In this document: piece after piece, positions 1 through 11,485 of the stretch | Numbering within the stretch: the stretch's first letter is position 1 | How the letters are laid out: each line of letters begins with the position of its first letter | From: Paraphaeosphaeria minitans | Lineage: Eukaryota > Ascomycota > Dothideomycetes > Pleosporales > Didymosphaeriaceae | NCBI GenBank assembly: GCA_015832175.1 | Contig: WJXW01000001.1 | Location: forward strand, 4,712,001 to 4,776,000 | Direction: 5' to 3' | Length of the DNA stretch: 64,000 nt | Notes under the pieces: model-generated | The model's database searches: none | The model's input: only the letters and a program-made list of their open reading frames with translations | What the model was told of the DNA's origin: nothing | Position numbers and translations under genes: made by a program

Positions 1-698
1 GCATGCCACCGTCAGCTGCTACTCCAGTCGGCCAGGCTGCGGCTACGCCCATGGCTCGGGTTCCAACGCAGACAGGCATCAAAGGTTCACCTTCGACTAA
101 CCTCAAGACGTCTCAAACATCCATCAAGGTGGCGACCCCAAGCACCGGCGCCCCTGGCAAGCCAACACCAGCCAGCATCAACAAGGCCCCACACAAGGAG
201 TCTGAAGCGCAGCCTAAAGTCCAAGTCGAAGCGGAGGACGAAGCGCCGCCGGTCGTCCCTGTTTCGCTGTTCGATTTCTCGTACGACGACATCAACGCTG
301 TCTTGGATACGAACGGACCGCTTACTACATTGGACGTGAAGGATGAGGAAACTTCGTGGGCGCTCCGATCGCGACCGAGCTCCCCACTGGATACACCGGA
401 CTCTACATCCAAGGACACTCCGTCCACGCGGCAATCGGACATTTCCGAGAATGACAACTTGCAGATCAACATTGATATCAAGGACGCCGACATGCCCGAA
501 GCCTGGTTGAACATGACCGGCGACGCACTTCCTCTTGACTTGATGCTCTCCCAAGACATTGAAGCTTTGGGTGTTACGCTGCCTGCAATGGACAACGACG
601 ACATGATGCTGTTCTACCCCGACAGCGTGATGATGGACCTTGACAGCATCGACAAGGCCATGGACAGCATGGGAGGGATGCCTGGTATCTCTGTCTAG
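1..698 (+). CDS. C-terminal part of an acidic low-complexity protein (5' end outside window)
   Basis: The frame is open from the window edge to a TAG at 696-698, so only the C-terminal 231 or so residues are visible; the ATG at position 3 need not be the true start. The first 80 residues are rich in Ala, Pro, Thr, Ser and Lys and look disordered. The rest is acidic, with a patch LFDFSYDDINAVLD near residue 90 and a Met/Asp-rich tail (NDDMMLFYPDSVMMDLDS) near residue 200. Acidic, hydrophobic-dotted tails like this are common in transcriptional regulators and co-activators, but I see no family motif, and that role is only a guess from composition. Codon use and lack of internal stops support a real coding region. 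Confidence 0.7.
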   Translation, partial: MPPSAATPVGQAAATPMARVPTQTGIKGSPSTNLKTSQTSIKVATPSTGAPGKPTPASINKAPHKESEAQPKVQVEAEDEAPPVVPVSLFDFSYDDINAVLDTNGPLTTLDVKDEETSWALRSRPSSPLDTPDSTSKDTPSTRQSDISENDNLQINIDIKDADMPEAWLNMTGDALPLDLMLSQDIEALGVTLPAMDNDDMMLFYPDSVMMDLDSIDKAMDSMGGMPGISV

Positions 699-1942
699 CC
701 CCGTGTTGTTGTGGTGGTTTCTGATCTCTTTTTTTTTTTTACACTTGTACCACCATCTATACGATTTTCTCAGTGCATCAGCGGCTTTTCGTTACTTATC
801 GGCACGGCGCTTTTGGAACAGCCCTGCCGTAGGACGGTGGGCGCGGAAAACCCGGGTGATGACTACCCGCGGAAGCTTTGCTATATATGCCCTGGCGTTG
901 TCTACCTAATGCTTGCCTTTACGCGTATTTGCGAATGCTTGCATGAAGCAAGAATTGAAGTTTGCTCAATTATCTTCATTTTCCATGTTTGCGGATCTAT
1001 ATTGTTTGTCAGGCAGGCGGTTACTTATACCCATGTATCATGCCATTTTCAAGGGCGGCATTTCTTATCTAGTGAGTATCTGGAATTTTCATCGTCTGGT
1101 ATCTTTTGGGGGAAAGGGGGGTGGGTTTTAGGGACTTTTTGATTCGGGAGGGTACTAGTGGTCGTGATGAGGTGGCATTCCGGTCTAGCTGCGGACAGCA
1201 CCCAGGGATGGGGGAGATGCGTGGATGGATTGGATTGGACGAAATGACATTACGTTGGAAGCATCAAGTGTGCGAGTGCGAGTGACGATGCGAGTGTTGA
1301 TGCGAGTGTCGATGTGCATTGGGGAGTGATGGCAAGTTGAACAGCAGAAGCAGTCTCACTCACCATCTCCAACACACGTCGTCGTCGTCGTCTTTGTCCC
1401 CATCCCAGCTTCTTCCTCGTACAAGATCGATCTATCCTACCCAACTCAAACCAACTTGGCCGAAACTAAACTCCCCCCCCCCCCCCTCCCATTTTCCCAC
1501 CCCGCAAAACTCTCGGGATCTGGGTTCGGAAGTTCGGACGTTTCGGCGGCGGTAAAAAAAAAAATGAAATAAAAAAAGGTAGTCGATGACCGCATGATTA
1601 GGTTTACATATCATGCACAGTGCACAGTAGGTATGTACCGCCAAAACACCCCTCCTCGTTATGCGAAATTTACATTGGATGTGATGGCTCCCCATGGGAA
1701 TTGTTGAGGTTTTCGAGGGGGGTCGTCATCAGACCCTCTTTTTCTTTTTCTTTTTCTTTGTCTGTGTATGTCTAGGTGCATCATGCATCATATCTTTTTT
1801 TGTTGGGGTTTGGCTGCGTTTTTTGGGGAAGGGGGGGGGGGGGCCGGAGTCAAGTCCGCTCTTTCCCCACCACCACCACCCCTCCCCTCTCCCCCCGGGG
1901 AAACGAAGAAAAGAAAAACGGGGTTTGGGGTTTGCAGCTTGT

Positions 1943-1973
<31 letters not shown>

Positions 1974-2863
1974 GGTGAACTAAGTTCGGCATCGTAGGTT
2001 GCCCCGTGGGGGTTTTTGAAGAAATGGAAAAAGGGAAGAAAGACAAAAAAGCCCGTCTGTCTGTTCGCACATCCTACTAGCGAAAGAATTGGGGCTGCGT
2101 CGCTGGGGAATTCTCCGAGTGGGTTTGGCTAGCTAGAGGAAGGCGTGTGGTAGGTCTAGCGAGCGAGCGAGTGAGTGAGCGGGCAGGCGGAGGCGAGCGA
2201 GCCGGCGGGCGGACGGACGGGCGGGCGGTGAGGTTCGCCGATGTAGATGCAAGCCAGCATGCAGGGCAAATGTGGCGAGGGGTGAGCCTGGAGGCGAATT
2301 GAGAGCACGCCGAAAGGGGTTGGGGTTATTTTGGGATGGGATGGGGCAGGGCAGGGCAGGGCAGGGCAGCCGTGCTGGGGGTTGTGGTAAGCGGTAGGGC
2401 TGAAAGGTAGTCTAGCTGCCAGCAACGGCAAAAAACAGAGCACAGGGTGTGAGGTTGGAATGTGCACACCGCGTCGTAGGTACCGTGTCGAGCGGGAGTT
2501 GCGGTGACGGAATGTTGGATGGTGGTTTGGGTGGGGAAGGGCGGTGCATGTGCGTCGCCCGGGCGGTTGCCGGGAGGTGCAAGGGAGGATTCGGATTTCG
2601 ATCGAGAGTAGGTAGGTACTAGGTACTGGGTAGGTGGTGGGCGGAGTTGGCGGTGAGTGTGGGTCTGGCGGTGGAGAAGGTCTGGGGTAATGGACGGGTA
2701 GGGTAGGACCGGGTTTTCGTTTGTGCCATGTTGGGATGTGGGAGAGGGTCACAAAATACGAATTCGTGATGCATGGTGTGATACACGTACGCGGGTTGAC
2801 ATGTTGAGGTTGATTGTTTGATTCATGGGTTTGGAGTATGGGTACGGCTCGACTCGACGGCTT
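699..2863. other. Long intergenic region of homopolymers and simple repeats
   Basis: Over 2 kb lie between the stop of the upstream gene and the stop of the convergent DUF7704 gene. The region holds pure tracts rather than coding sequence: a C run near 1474-1487, a G run near 1832-1844, a T run near 1950-1972, and a (GGGCA)n microsatellite near 2344-2370. Open frames here (for example minus 2156-2752) are proline/histidine-rich read-throughs of these tracts and show no family motif. I see no RNA gene. Part of it is probably 3' UTR of the flanking genes. Confidence 0.6.
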
Positions 2864-3361
2864 TCATGCCTTCTTTTTGCCGTGCACACCCGTTCCACCG
2901 AAGCCGACCTCGAAGATGAAGAGCATCCGCGAGAGGGCCAAGAGGTACACAAAGGGCACGTTACCCATGTCGATGGCGTTCCAGTCCCAGAAGCGCCAGT
3001 AGACCCAGCTCCCGACCAGGTGCACGGAATACAGATGACCGAAATCAGCGACCAAGAGGCCGAATAGAAACGTCTTCCAGACCTTGAGATCCGTGGTAGC
3101 GCGCAGCACCAGGGCCTCGTTGATGCAGAGCAGGAGGTACAGGTTGGCCAGCTGGGTCAGGACAATGGAAGTGCCCAGGGGGAGGGGTTCAAGGGGCGCG
3201 GAGTCGGCGTGCTGCAGTTGCAAATACGTGGACTGGAAGTGGTGGGCGTAGACGGCGCCGACAAAGGTCGAGATGGGCTCGATGTAGAGGTAGATGATGC
3301 GGTACCATGGCGGAATGGCCGGCGAGAGCGAAGTCTTGGTCTTGGTCTTGGTCATGGTCAT
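2864..3361 (-). CDS. Four-pass membrane protein, DUF7704-like
   Basis: The likely start is the ATG at 3361 (or 3355), giving 165 residues beginning MTMTKTKTKTSLSP. Upstream in-frame codons only translate a GGGCA microsatellite and look non-coding. Four hydrophobic segments are visible: IIYLYIEPISTFVGAVYAH (near 20-40), LGTSIVLTQLANLYLLLC (near 57-75), WKTFLFGLLVADFGHLYSVH (near 92-112) and NVPFVYLLALSRMLFIFEVG (near 130-150). The PPWYRIIYLYIEP opening and the order of helices match my memory of the fungal DUF7704 family, small membrane proteins of unknown function. The C-terminus is a short Lys-rich cytosolic-type tail. It is divergent from the F-box/WD40 gene, with about 800 bp between the starts. 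No intron is needed. Confidence 0.75.
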   Translation of the reverse strand: MTMTKTKTKTSLSPAIPPWYRIIYLYIEPISTFVGAVYAHHFQSTYLQLQHADSAPLEPLPLGTSIVLTQLANLYLLLCINEALVLRATTDLKVWKTFLFGLLVADFGHLYSVHLVGSWVYWRFWDWNAIDMGNVPFVYLLALSRMLFIFEVGFGGTGVHGKKKA

Positions 3362-4173
3362 GGCCACGGCAACTGGAGCGAACCGGGGCGGTGAGGGCGA
3401 GCGAAGGGCTGGCCTCAAACTGGACAGCACGCACAAATGCCGGGCGTGTGCAGGGCAGGGCAGGGCAGGGCAAGGGCAGACACACGATGGCAACGGCGGC
3501 GTGTCTATACGTGCTCTGGCGCACAGCAAGTAGATCTAGCGAAGGCGGTGGTTGTGTTGCCGCGTCCTGGAGAGAGGTGCAGCATCCGTTCAATTTTCCT
3601 GGCGCGGTCCGCGGCGGTCCACCGTCCCAGGTTGGCTCCAGCATAAAGGAAGGTAAAACATGTGCACGTCCACGCCCAAGCCCACGCCCACGCCTACGCC
3701 TACGCCCCCCCCCCCCCGGCCTCTCCCTCAGATCCTCCTGGCATCTTCTCAGACCGAAGCGTGCGCCGCTCTCTCCCACGTCCGCTCCCTACCATCTACT
3801 GCTGTTCCTGTTGTCGTTCCCTGCATACCCGTGTTGTTCTCTTCCCAAGTGCATCCGACCCATCGCCGCATCGTCGCATCGTCGCATCGTCGCATCGTCG
3901 CATCGTCGCATCGTCGCCACGACGCCCACACTCCCTACGCCATCCCAAACCGCCCCGGACGCCCAGTAGTCGCACACGAATATCGTCGAGCAGCTGGCGT
4001 GCAACCTGCGACCCGCCGCTCCAGCTCTCTCCCGCGTACCCAAGCCGGCCTTCCCGAAGCGTTTCTGCTGCTACCCGTACTGCACCAGCGACTTGCTCCA
4101 CGCGCCCTCGCCGGTAACGAACGAGACGCCGCCCACCCGCCCTTTCGCCCAGTATCGCTCCGCCGCTGCGCAG
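3362..4173. promoter_or_regulatory. Divergent intergenic promoter region with simple repeats
   Basis: This lies between the DUF7704 gene (-) and the F-box/WD40 gene (+), so it should hold both promoters. It contains a second (GGGCA)n run (3451-3475), a CCACGC-type tract running into a C run (3670-3717), CT-rich leader sequence and the GCATCGTC octamer repeat. No clear TATA box is seen. Long frames across it on both strands are repeat translations. Confidence 0.5.
3861..3917 (+). repeat. Octamer tandem repeat (GCATCGTC)n
   Basis: About six to seven head-to-tail copies of the 8-base unit GCATCGTC, the first with one substitution. It lies about 260 bp upstream of the F-box/WD40 start, in the probable 5' leader or promoter. 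It is a simple microsatellite: there are no spacers, so it is not a CRISPR-like array. Confidence 0.9.
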
Positions 4174-6451
4174 ATGCATCATCGGTCGTCCATTACCCAT
4201 CGCCCAAAGACTTCGTCTGCCGTCGACGACAGCGCAGCGCCGCCCCGCCCGTTCGAATCGAGCATGAAGCGGACTGCCTCGCAGACCTTCAGCACCAGCG
4301 GCAGCGACGCCCGCGACGCCCCCAACGCGCTGGGCGCCGTGCACGAGGGCATGAGCGAAGAGTACCACTCGCACCATGCCCCGTCCGGCTCGCGGTCGCT
4401 GTCGCGCGCGACGTCCATGTTCGAGGGCGGCTTCAAGCAGATCCGCCGCAAGCTCTCGTCATCGTCGTCTTCGCGGCGGCCCTCGCTGACTGCCATCTTC
4501 GACAATGCACCCGGTCCTTCCTCGTCCCTCGCCTCCGTCGCCGCTGCCGCCCGCAAAAACAGCTCGGACATGCTCCGGCTGCCCCTTCCACATCACGACT
4601 CAGGGCTCCCGCTTTCCCACTTCGACACCACCACGCCCCCCGTGAATTCCAAGATCTCCATGCTCAAACGCTTCTCCAGCCTCCGCCGCCGACCAGCCGC
4701 CTCGGGGCCCTCTGGTGAATTTGCAAAGTACAATCCTGTGCCGCCGCCTATCCCGTCCAACTATCCTTTACCTGTGCCTGGGTCAGCTGCTCGCCAGGCA
4801 GCCGCTGCCGCAAACGATGCCCGCTTGTCACAACTACGGCGCGAGCAGGAGCAGACACGCAAGTTTCTGGAAAACGGAATGTCGCAGTCTAGCATTGAGG
4901 AGATCGACAACGACAACGAGAGTGGAGTTGGCATGATGTGCTCCTCTCCTATCGTGCGCGCCGACAGCGTCTTGCAGGAGAAGAAGATGGGTAAGTCCTT
5001 CCCCCGCAGCATCAAACACCGATGGCAAGAACGCGCGGAGAGGGTTTCCTGAAAACGCACGACTCTATATCTCTCCTGCTCTTGTTGAAACTTGTTCGAC
5101 CTTGCTAATGGCACCACCAGTCGACCCGCTACAAGCCTTACCCGCCGAAATCACTACCCTTATTCTTTCGAATCTCGATGCCCCATCTCTTATCCAGGCT
5201 GAGCTGGTTTCCAAACACTGGCACGATCTGGCCACCTCTCCACATGTCTGGAAAGACGTCTTCCTGCGTCGATTCGAGCCCACCGTACACGTCACACCGA
5301 CACCCATCCAGATGGGAGGCGTGGGCGTAGGCATGTTCACTAAGAATGGAAAGCATGCACCAGCACAGGATTGGAAGCGAATGTACAGAACGCGAAAGAC
5401 AATCGACCGGCGATGGAAGGCTGCCACGCCGAACGCCATCTACCTAAACGGCCACACCGATTCTGTATACTGCTGCCAGTTCGACGAGTCCAAGATCATC
5501 ACCGGCTCGCGTGACCGTACGATTCGCGTCTGGGACATGAACACCTACGAGTGCGTAAAGGTCATTGGCGGCCCTACGCACCGGCCTGTCAGCAACACCC
5601 CTCCCGCCATGGATACTCACAGAGCCAAGGTCGTCAACAACCCTTCCCTCAACGGAACCGAAAAGGGCAACGATATGTACAACGTGCCCGACGACTACCA
5701 CGACGCTTCCATCCTCTGCCTGCAGTACGACGACACCATCATGGTCACCGGATCCTCGGACCACACATGTATCGTGTGGGACATCACTGGCAAAGACTAC
5801 GTTCCAATGTACAGGCTGCGTGGTCACCAAGCCGGTGTCCTAGATGTTTGCCTGGACGACAAACACATCATCTCGTGCTCCAAGGACTCTGCAATCATCG
5901 TCTGGGACCGTCAAACTGGGAGGCAACTCCGCACACTGACCGGCCACCGTGGTCCCGTGAACGCCGTGCAACTCCGAGGCAACCTGCTCGTTTCAGCCTC
6001 CGGGGACGGCGTAGCCAAGCTGTGGAACCTCGACTCGGGTGTCTGCATCAAGGACTTTCCATCCGAGGACCGCGGCCTCGCAGCCGTCGAGTTCTCCGAC
6101 GATGCCAAGTATGTCCTCGCTGGTGGAAACGACCACGTCGTGTACAAGTTCGACGCCCAGACCGGAAACACGCTGCACACGTCTCAGCGGCACGGTGGCC
6201 TCGTACGCTCCCTCTTCCTCGATGCGTTTAATGGCAGAATTGTGAGCGGCAGTTACGATCAGAGCATTCGTGTTGCCGACTATTCCACCGGCGCCGTGTT
6301 CGCAACCTACGAGAACTGGACCACCTCCTGGATCCTCAGCGCCAAGAGCGACTACCGTCGTGTCGTGGCTACAAGTCAGGACGGCCGAACGCTCATCCTC
6401 GACTTTGGCTGGAACGTGCAGGGTGCGGAAGCGCTCGTGAGCCATGCGTGA
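4174..6451 (+). CDS. F-box / WD40-repeat protein (SCF substrate adaptor type), two exons
   Basis: Exons are 4174-4990 and 5121-6451. The intron starts GTAAGT, has a GCTAATG branch-like site, ends CCACCAG, and joins in phase to give 715 residues. Residues 1-272 are Ser/Pro-rich and disordered with basic patches (QIRRKLSSSSSSRRPS). An F-box follows at about 276-322 (LQALPAEITTLILSNLDAPS, then LVSKHWHDLA). From about 380 to the end are about seven WD40 blades, with repeats such as GSRDRTIRVWD, GSSDHTCIVWD and CSKDSAIIVWD. F-box/WD40 proteins generally bind Skp1 through the F-box and substrate through the propeller, feeding an SCF ubiquitin ligase. The substrate cannot be told from sequence. The codons upstream of 4174 are open but lack an ATG. 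The second exon also has its own ATG at 5108 within the intron, so a shorter form starting just before the F-box is conceivable. Confidence 0.88.
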
Positions 6452-7429
6452 GTGCCTAGCTGTGCTGCATGTTTATTGCTGCGATTATGCGCCGTGCGCT
6501 TTACGTCGGTTCCAGTCCATTTCATTGTGCGAATGCGTGCTTGAGCGACGCGCTTGGCACATGGGTCGCTGACGACAAGGCGTGCGCAGAAAGGCAATGC
6601 CCGTCCATACGGGTACGCGACATCCCGCCGGGCTCAGGCACCGGCGGAGGTATGCGAGGTTCCGGGGTACGAAGAGGAAGTTACATGCACTTGAGAGGGA
6701 GGCGTTTGCGTCTTACCTACTGTTTTGGGGCGATGAGGGCGAGGGTGGGCGATGAGGAGTGCTCTGTTCTATGGGCGAGAGGAGTGAAGTGTGGGTGTGT
6801 GGTTGTTCCAAGGTCGAGCATGGTGTGGTATCACATGGCATGGCATGGCATTGCGGCATTTCTCTGCGTTACATCATATATGCAACTCTCTTATTTTTCT
6901 TGGATTCGTTTTTCTATGTTAGTGCCTGGACATGGGCGTTTATCTGCATCTCGCTGGCTGGCTGGCTGAATGGGAAGGGAAGGTATTTATCTGTTTCTTT
7001 TCTATGCATAGCATGTGCAGGCTTTAGATGTATATAGTGCGAAAGGGTCTCGTGGGCAGTGTGGGTTCAGAGGTACTATCGTCAAAATTTAATTTGGAGC
7101 CATTCAATTCGACGTGTTTGACTGCACAACATATATAAACCATCTATTGCGTTCATGCATGTTCAGCCACACGTTGGCGTCACAACGACATCGAGATTGG
7201 CGAAATTGAATCGTGGGGGTTTGGGTAGCTTCACTTCGGCTTGCACATGGTTCTCATGAAAATTAGTCCACACAAGCCTGCCGCTGACGCGTGTGTTCTA
7301 TGTTGGTTGCTGATAGTCGTCGGGTTTCCATGGAGGCTAGCTACGGTGGGTAGGTACCTGGGCGAGGGACTAGGCGCGGTGTTCAATTCGTGGAAGACAG
7401 GGACGTCCGATGGGCGTGGATTTTTTTCG
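6452..7429. other. Intergenic, no gene recognised
   Basis: About 980 bp after the F-box/WD40 stop. It contains G/T-rich stretches and a short tandem GGCAT run (about 6837-6850). None of the open frames shows a family motif. The first few hundred bases are probably 3' UTR. Confidence 0.5.
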
Positions 7430-8429
7430 CCTCTACCGTACCTACTGGATCCAGTCTTCCCAACTTGTTCGGCAAGACACTGCTCATTGGCTCGTCTTTC
7501 ACAGAGATCGTACTAACCCTTGTCCTCTCTCACCTTATCATGACTGTACGAAGCATCGCGAAAGGAGAAAAGCCAACTCGACCAATCCGTCAAGCCCACC
7601 CAAACTGCAAGATGGAAGTATGCAAACTTGACATGCCATCCTACCCTTCCATCCAAAACTCTGCCGGAAGATGTAGTGCGCTACCTACCCAAGCTGGGTA
7701 TTGCCATCCTGAACGTCGGTATTGTATTCCACCCTGCTACGTCCATGATCAACCCTGGAACAGTCCACGACGGGTCTTCCAGGTAGATTACCATTCCACA
7801 ACGCTTGCTACCCATTCTTATGCCCACAATCTTCGCTTCGCACCCCACACCTGCCGCTCTGAGCGAGGCCGTCTCAACGTCGTCGGTTCGAGTACAGTTC
7901 TCTTCGCCTTCCTTCGACGGCCGCAAGACGAATCCAGTCATCCCCTCATTTGACATTGCATACTCCGGTCTCCGCTGCAGTATCCGAGCGCTACGGTGGC
8001 TCCGAACTCCTCGTCGAGATTAATCCTCGTGCGCAGGCTCTCGCAGTACGTCGCAGCCGAAAACGTCATCATCGACACGGTCGAGCCCGGCCTTCCCCTC
8101 GGGCGCTTCGCTGCATCGCGGCTTCACGGGGTGCAGCTGAGTATCTGGCGTCGGGGAATGAAGAAGTGGACAGCTCAGAAGCTGGAGGATGCGGCTTGGG
8201 AGTATGTTGATGCTGTAGCTGTTCAGGGAAAAGAGAGCGATGGGGGTATCTGGGCTTGCATTATATCATGTTTTGGAAGTAAGTCCTAACCAAACATGGA
8301 ATTTTAGGTATAGACACTGACTCATTCGCAGATTTTCCACCGGTCCTGCACGGCAATGGTGGGAGGAGGGCGATAAAGAGGTTGTGCGAGGGGTCGCTTG
8401 CTGCGGGACTAGAATTCGCCGTGGTATAG
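7430..8429 (+). pseudogene. Decayed short-chain dehydrogenase/reductase (SDR)
   Basis: Pieces of one SDR lie in the right order but in shifting frames. SHLIMTVRSIAKGEK and MEVCKLDMPSYPSIQ are in the frame of 7390. LPKLGIAILNVGIVF, the NAG-type strand, is one frame on at about 7685. VFQVDYHSTTL is back in the first frame. LPILMPTIFASHP and VQFSSPSFDGRK are from 7805. AAVSERYGGSELLVEI, the YxxxK region with Lys replaced by Glu, is in the third frame. VAAENVIIDTVEPG onward is from about 8060. A GTAAGT..GCAG intron (8279-8331) then leads to FPPVLHGNGGRR and a stop at 8427-8429. At least five frame changes are needed and the Rossmann TGxxxGxG segment is unrecognisable, so it cannot encode a working enzyme. 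Amino-acid similarity is well kept between the breaks, so decay is by indels rather than RIP. Confidence 0.75.
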
Positions 8430-9259
8430 CAGAACCTGGATTTGACCAAGGGGGGATGCATTTGGCAAGAAGTCTCGATTAGCAGGCGATTTTTTCAATG
8501 GTTTCTTTCTCAATACTATGATTGTATACTCAATCGCTGTCCTGGAGCATAATAGACTGGTGCTGTTGGTTTCTAGTATCGAAAGGAAGATGCCTCTTGC
8601 CGTACAGGGGATCGAATTATCGACACTGACAGTCGGTACTGGCTGCGAATACTCGGAGCGAGCTTGAATACTTCAACAACGACGGAGTTTGCGAACCGTA
8701 TCTGTGATTGCTGCTTCCTTGATCTCGCCGCTAATCTCACCGAGATTTTCCCTACGACAAAGACTCTCGACCACGCACAACATGTGTGAGACCTTCGGTA
8801 CAGTGGTGCAACGATCGGACTAACGCCTGGAACTTTGTTATCATACACTAAAGTGCTTCTGGTTCTCTGCAATCAAGCAGAAGAGCAAATCGGGACTCCC
8901 TCCAATGCAAAAAGAGCGCTGAATAAACGTACGCGGCAAGCCTAAAGTAACTGACCGATAAAAGTTTGGTGCTGGCTGTTTAGAGAACTCTTCGGCGAAG
9001 CCACTTTGGAGTTGGCGTGGCCGCGAGAAACCATCCACAACGCTTGTAAAAAGTGGCAATACTCTTACTTTGGCAAAACAATGGTACTGCAGAGAGTCGT
9101 GAGCTACTGGATGATGTAGCATGTTTGAGAGACAAAATTGTGTGCCAATACTGCCCCGCTATCCCACAATAAAACCCTGGAGAAGGCGACTAGGGGCGAC
9201 AGGAAGGAACACTCGGATCCATGTTCGTCGGGTGGATGTTGATACTCCTAGATAGCCAT
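8430..9259. other. Intergenic, nothing recognised
   Basis: About 830 bp between the SDR pseudogene and the stop of the Zn2Cys6 gene. Short frames occur on the minus strand (8573-8872, 8841-9122) but show no motif and no start context. I see no repeat or RNA gene. Confidence 0.45.
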
Positions 9260-11485
9260 TCACAACCCTTCCCATCCAGGCATAGGCGTGACCGGAAAGC
9301 TGTCCAGAGCCGAGCTATTGAATCCGTAGAACATATCATCCAGAGACATCATGCCGTCGCCTGGTAGTTGCATCTGACCTGGAGCACCCCAGCTCGCCGT
9401 GTAGTCGTACGGCATTGCGCCGGTGGCGTTTTGCTGGTTGGCAGATGCCATATCTGGGGCAACTGCAGAGCTTTGCAGCTGGCTCGTATCGAGAGGACCA
9501 GGCAAAGCCCCTCGGCTCGCTTGCTGGCTCTCAGCTTCGCGAACAAAGCTTTGTATGATGCTGTCGATATCGAGGCCTTGAAGGCCAGGCTCTTGGCTTA
9601 GACATCCGTTCTCGGTTGTAGCTGGATGACCAGGGTGTTCTCCGGTCTCCGCGTTCTGGTCGATGTGAATGTCGCTGGTGTTCGGTACCGTCACGCACAG
9701 TCTCTTCATCAAGTTCTGCACCAGAGCATTGGCGCGTCGTACTGCTGAGTTGGTATGTTGGTTCTCATTGAAAACGGCTAGACAGGTGCCAAGACTGTTG
9801 TGCGCGTCTGATCCAGCAGTTCTCTTTGCTGCTATGCGTACGTAGATTGTTGCCGCCATATATGTTGCGTATGAAATGAGATACGGAGCTCTTCTCACAC
9901 TGAAGGCTTTGTCGTATGCTCGTACCAACTGCACAATGGCATTGGCAGCTGTAGCGCAGGCCTTGAGAGATTTTGCAGAGATGTTGCGGTACGCGTGATA
10001 ATGATGTCCATCGGTAATGAAGGGATGATGCAGCAGGATTACCAAGACGTGATATAAGGCTCTGTCGGAAATCAGATAGAGCTCACAAGAGAATGTGGTG
10101 GTTACTTACTGCAAGTTTAGCACATGTGGGGGAGGGGTTATCGCTGCTTTTTGCGAAGTGGCAGAAAGATGACTGGGCAGAGCCTCGTGCCACTTTGCCA
10201 ACGTTGCATTGATTACTTCTAGCTTGACTGAAAGCTCTCCAGGGGTGTTTTGAAAACTCCTCTCTGTGTAGATGGTGCTCAGTATGTCACTTAGTATTAC
10301 CGACAACTCGCAGAAATATCGGAAAGTTGATACGGTGTATGACGGAGAACCCGGATAATCCACGCTCTGTTGGGTGGAGTACGCAAGAGGCGTCCAGGGC
10401 TCGAATTCTTCGAACGTATCGAGGAACTTTATGGGTACAAGAGTGTCGGATTCTTTGATAGTGACTGGTCGCCCCTGGTAGAGGCTCTGAATCTTGTCGA
10501 CCACTTCTCGAAAGTTAGTCTCTAGTCATGTTTAGTAGCAAGTCGACTTACCGAAGGCAGCCCAGAAGACGCGCCTTCGAATTTCGGAATCCTCGTCCGA
10601 GAATTTGCGATGGCTTGTGAGCTTTGGTGACTCAACATGCATGCCTAGATCGACGATCATGCGGAAAGCTAGACCAGCATACAGCCATGCGGCACTGCGC
10701 TCGTCACCCAGCGCGAACAGAGAATTGGTCATGACCAACAAAGCCTGGATAGTCGTAATATCACTCTTGTCAAGCGCTCCACCTAGAAGCTCCCGGACCC
10801 TTTCGCGGAACCGCCAACCCGCGGTACGGACATTGTCGCGTTCTCGTCTCAACTCGTGCCGTGGGCTGAACTTTGCTGCACTAAAGTATATGGCATTTAG
10901 AAGTAGCTTTGAAAAGTAGGGACCGTGGCAAGCCATATCTCGCATAAAAGCCGGGCGATACGTAATAAGGAACGAATGATGTTGTCTGTTCCAGTGGAGA
11001 GACAGCAAGTGAAGGCCAAGTTCTGGCTCCACGCCGTCAAAGTCCAGCTTGCCCAAACGAGCATTGACTTGTTCAAACTGGCGCTGGCGTGCTGCCTCTG
11101 CAACAAGACCTTTTTCAGCCCACTCTTCTGACTGTTTCGACATAGGAGAGTTCCCTTCGGACAATGTCATAGTTGCTTCCGGAGTTGTTGCCGCGGGAGA
11201 GGTGTACTCGACCGGCTCCTCCCTACGAACAGTTCGTACGCGCACGCTACTATCGATTGGTGCATAATGACACGTCTTACCGTGCATCTTGCAGTTCATG
11301 CATGTCGGTCTTTCTGTGCTGCATTTGATCTGTGGCAATTAGGCTGGGATACCAAAGTCATGTGCGATCAGGCTGCCCGCGGGTTGGGGTTTGCTAACCT
11401 TTCGTCGGCGACAGAATGTACAGGCCTCAGACGCCCGCTTCCATTTACGTCCCGCCGTCGGACGCACGTCCTCGCGACTTTCCAT
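9260..11485 (-). CDS. Zn2Cys6 fungal transcription factor, four exons
   Basis: Exons (minus) are 11485-11399, 11329-10552, 10503-10110 and 10061-9260. The introns are 69, 48 and 48 bases and all phases agree, giving 686 residues. The binuclear zinc cluster is split by intron 1: CTFCRRRK joins IKCSTERPTCMNCKMHGKTC, with Cys at 22, 25, 32, 39, 42 and 49 (spacing 2-6-6-2-6). The middle carries the Fungal_trans homology region: RRRVFWAAF joins VVDKIQSLYQGRPVTI across intron 2, and HVLNLQ joins ALYHVLVILLHHPFI across intron 3. The C-terminus is Gln/Gly/Met-rich and could be an activation tail. Such proteins bind CGG-type sites as dimers and control metabolic genes. The layout resembles the NirA/NIT4 group, but I would not name it. 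It is divergent from the mitochondrial carrier, whose promoter it shares, so co-regulation is possible. Confidence 0.9.

Noticed and set aside
2156..2752. Minus-strand ORF of 198 codons
   Set aside because: Pro/His/Ser-rich translation of G-rich simple repeats, with no motif and an unlikely base pattern for coding; it lies in a region of homopolymers.
3861..3917. CRISPR-like array
   Set aside because: The units are 8 bp and contiguous, with no spacers; CRISPR arrays are not expected in fungi.
3307..3969. Plus-strand ORF of 220 codons overlapping the DUF7704 gene and the octamer repeat
   Set aside because: Antisense to a recognised gene and made of repeated SWSWSWSW and SSHRRIVA units from microsatellites.
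5551..6231. Plus-strand 226-codon ORF inside the WD40 gene
   Set aside because: Out-of-frame shadow of the WD40 exon; Arg/Pro-rich with no motif.
7430..11485. A working secondary-metabolite cluster around the SDR, regulator and carrier
   Set aside because: No polyketide synthase, peptide synthetase, terpene cyclase or P450 is present, and the SDR is broken.
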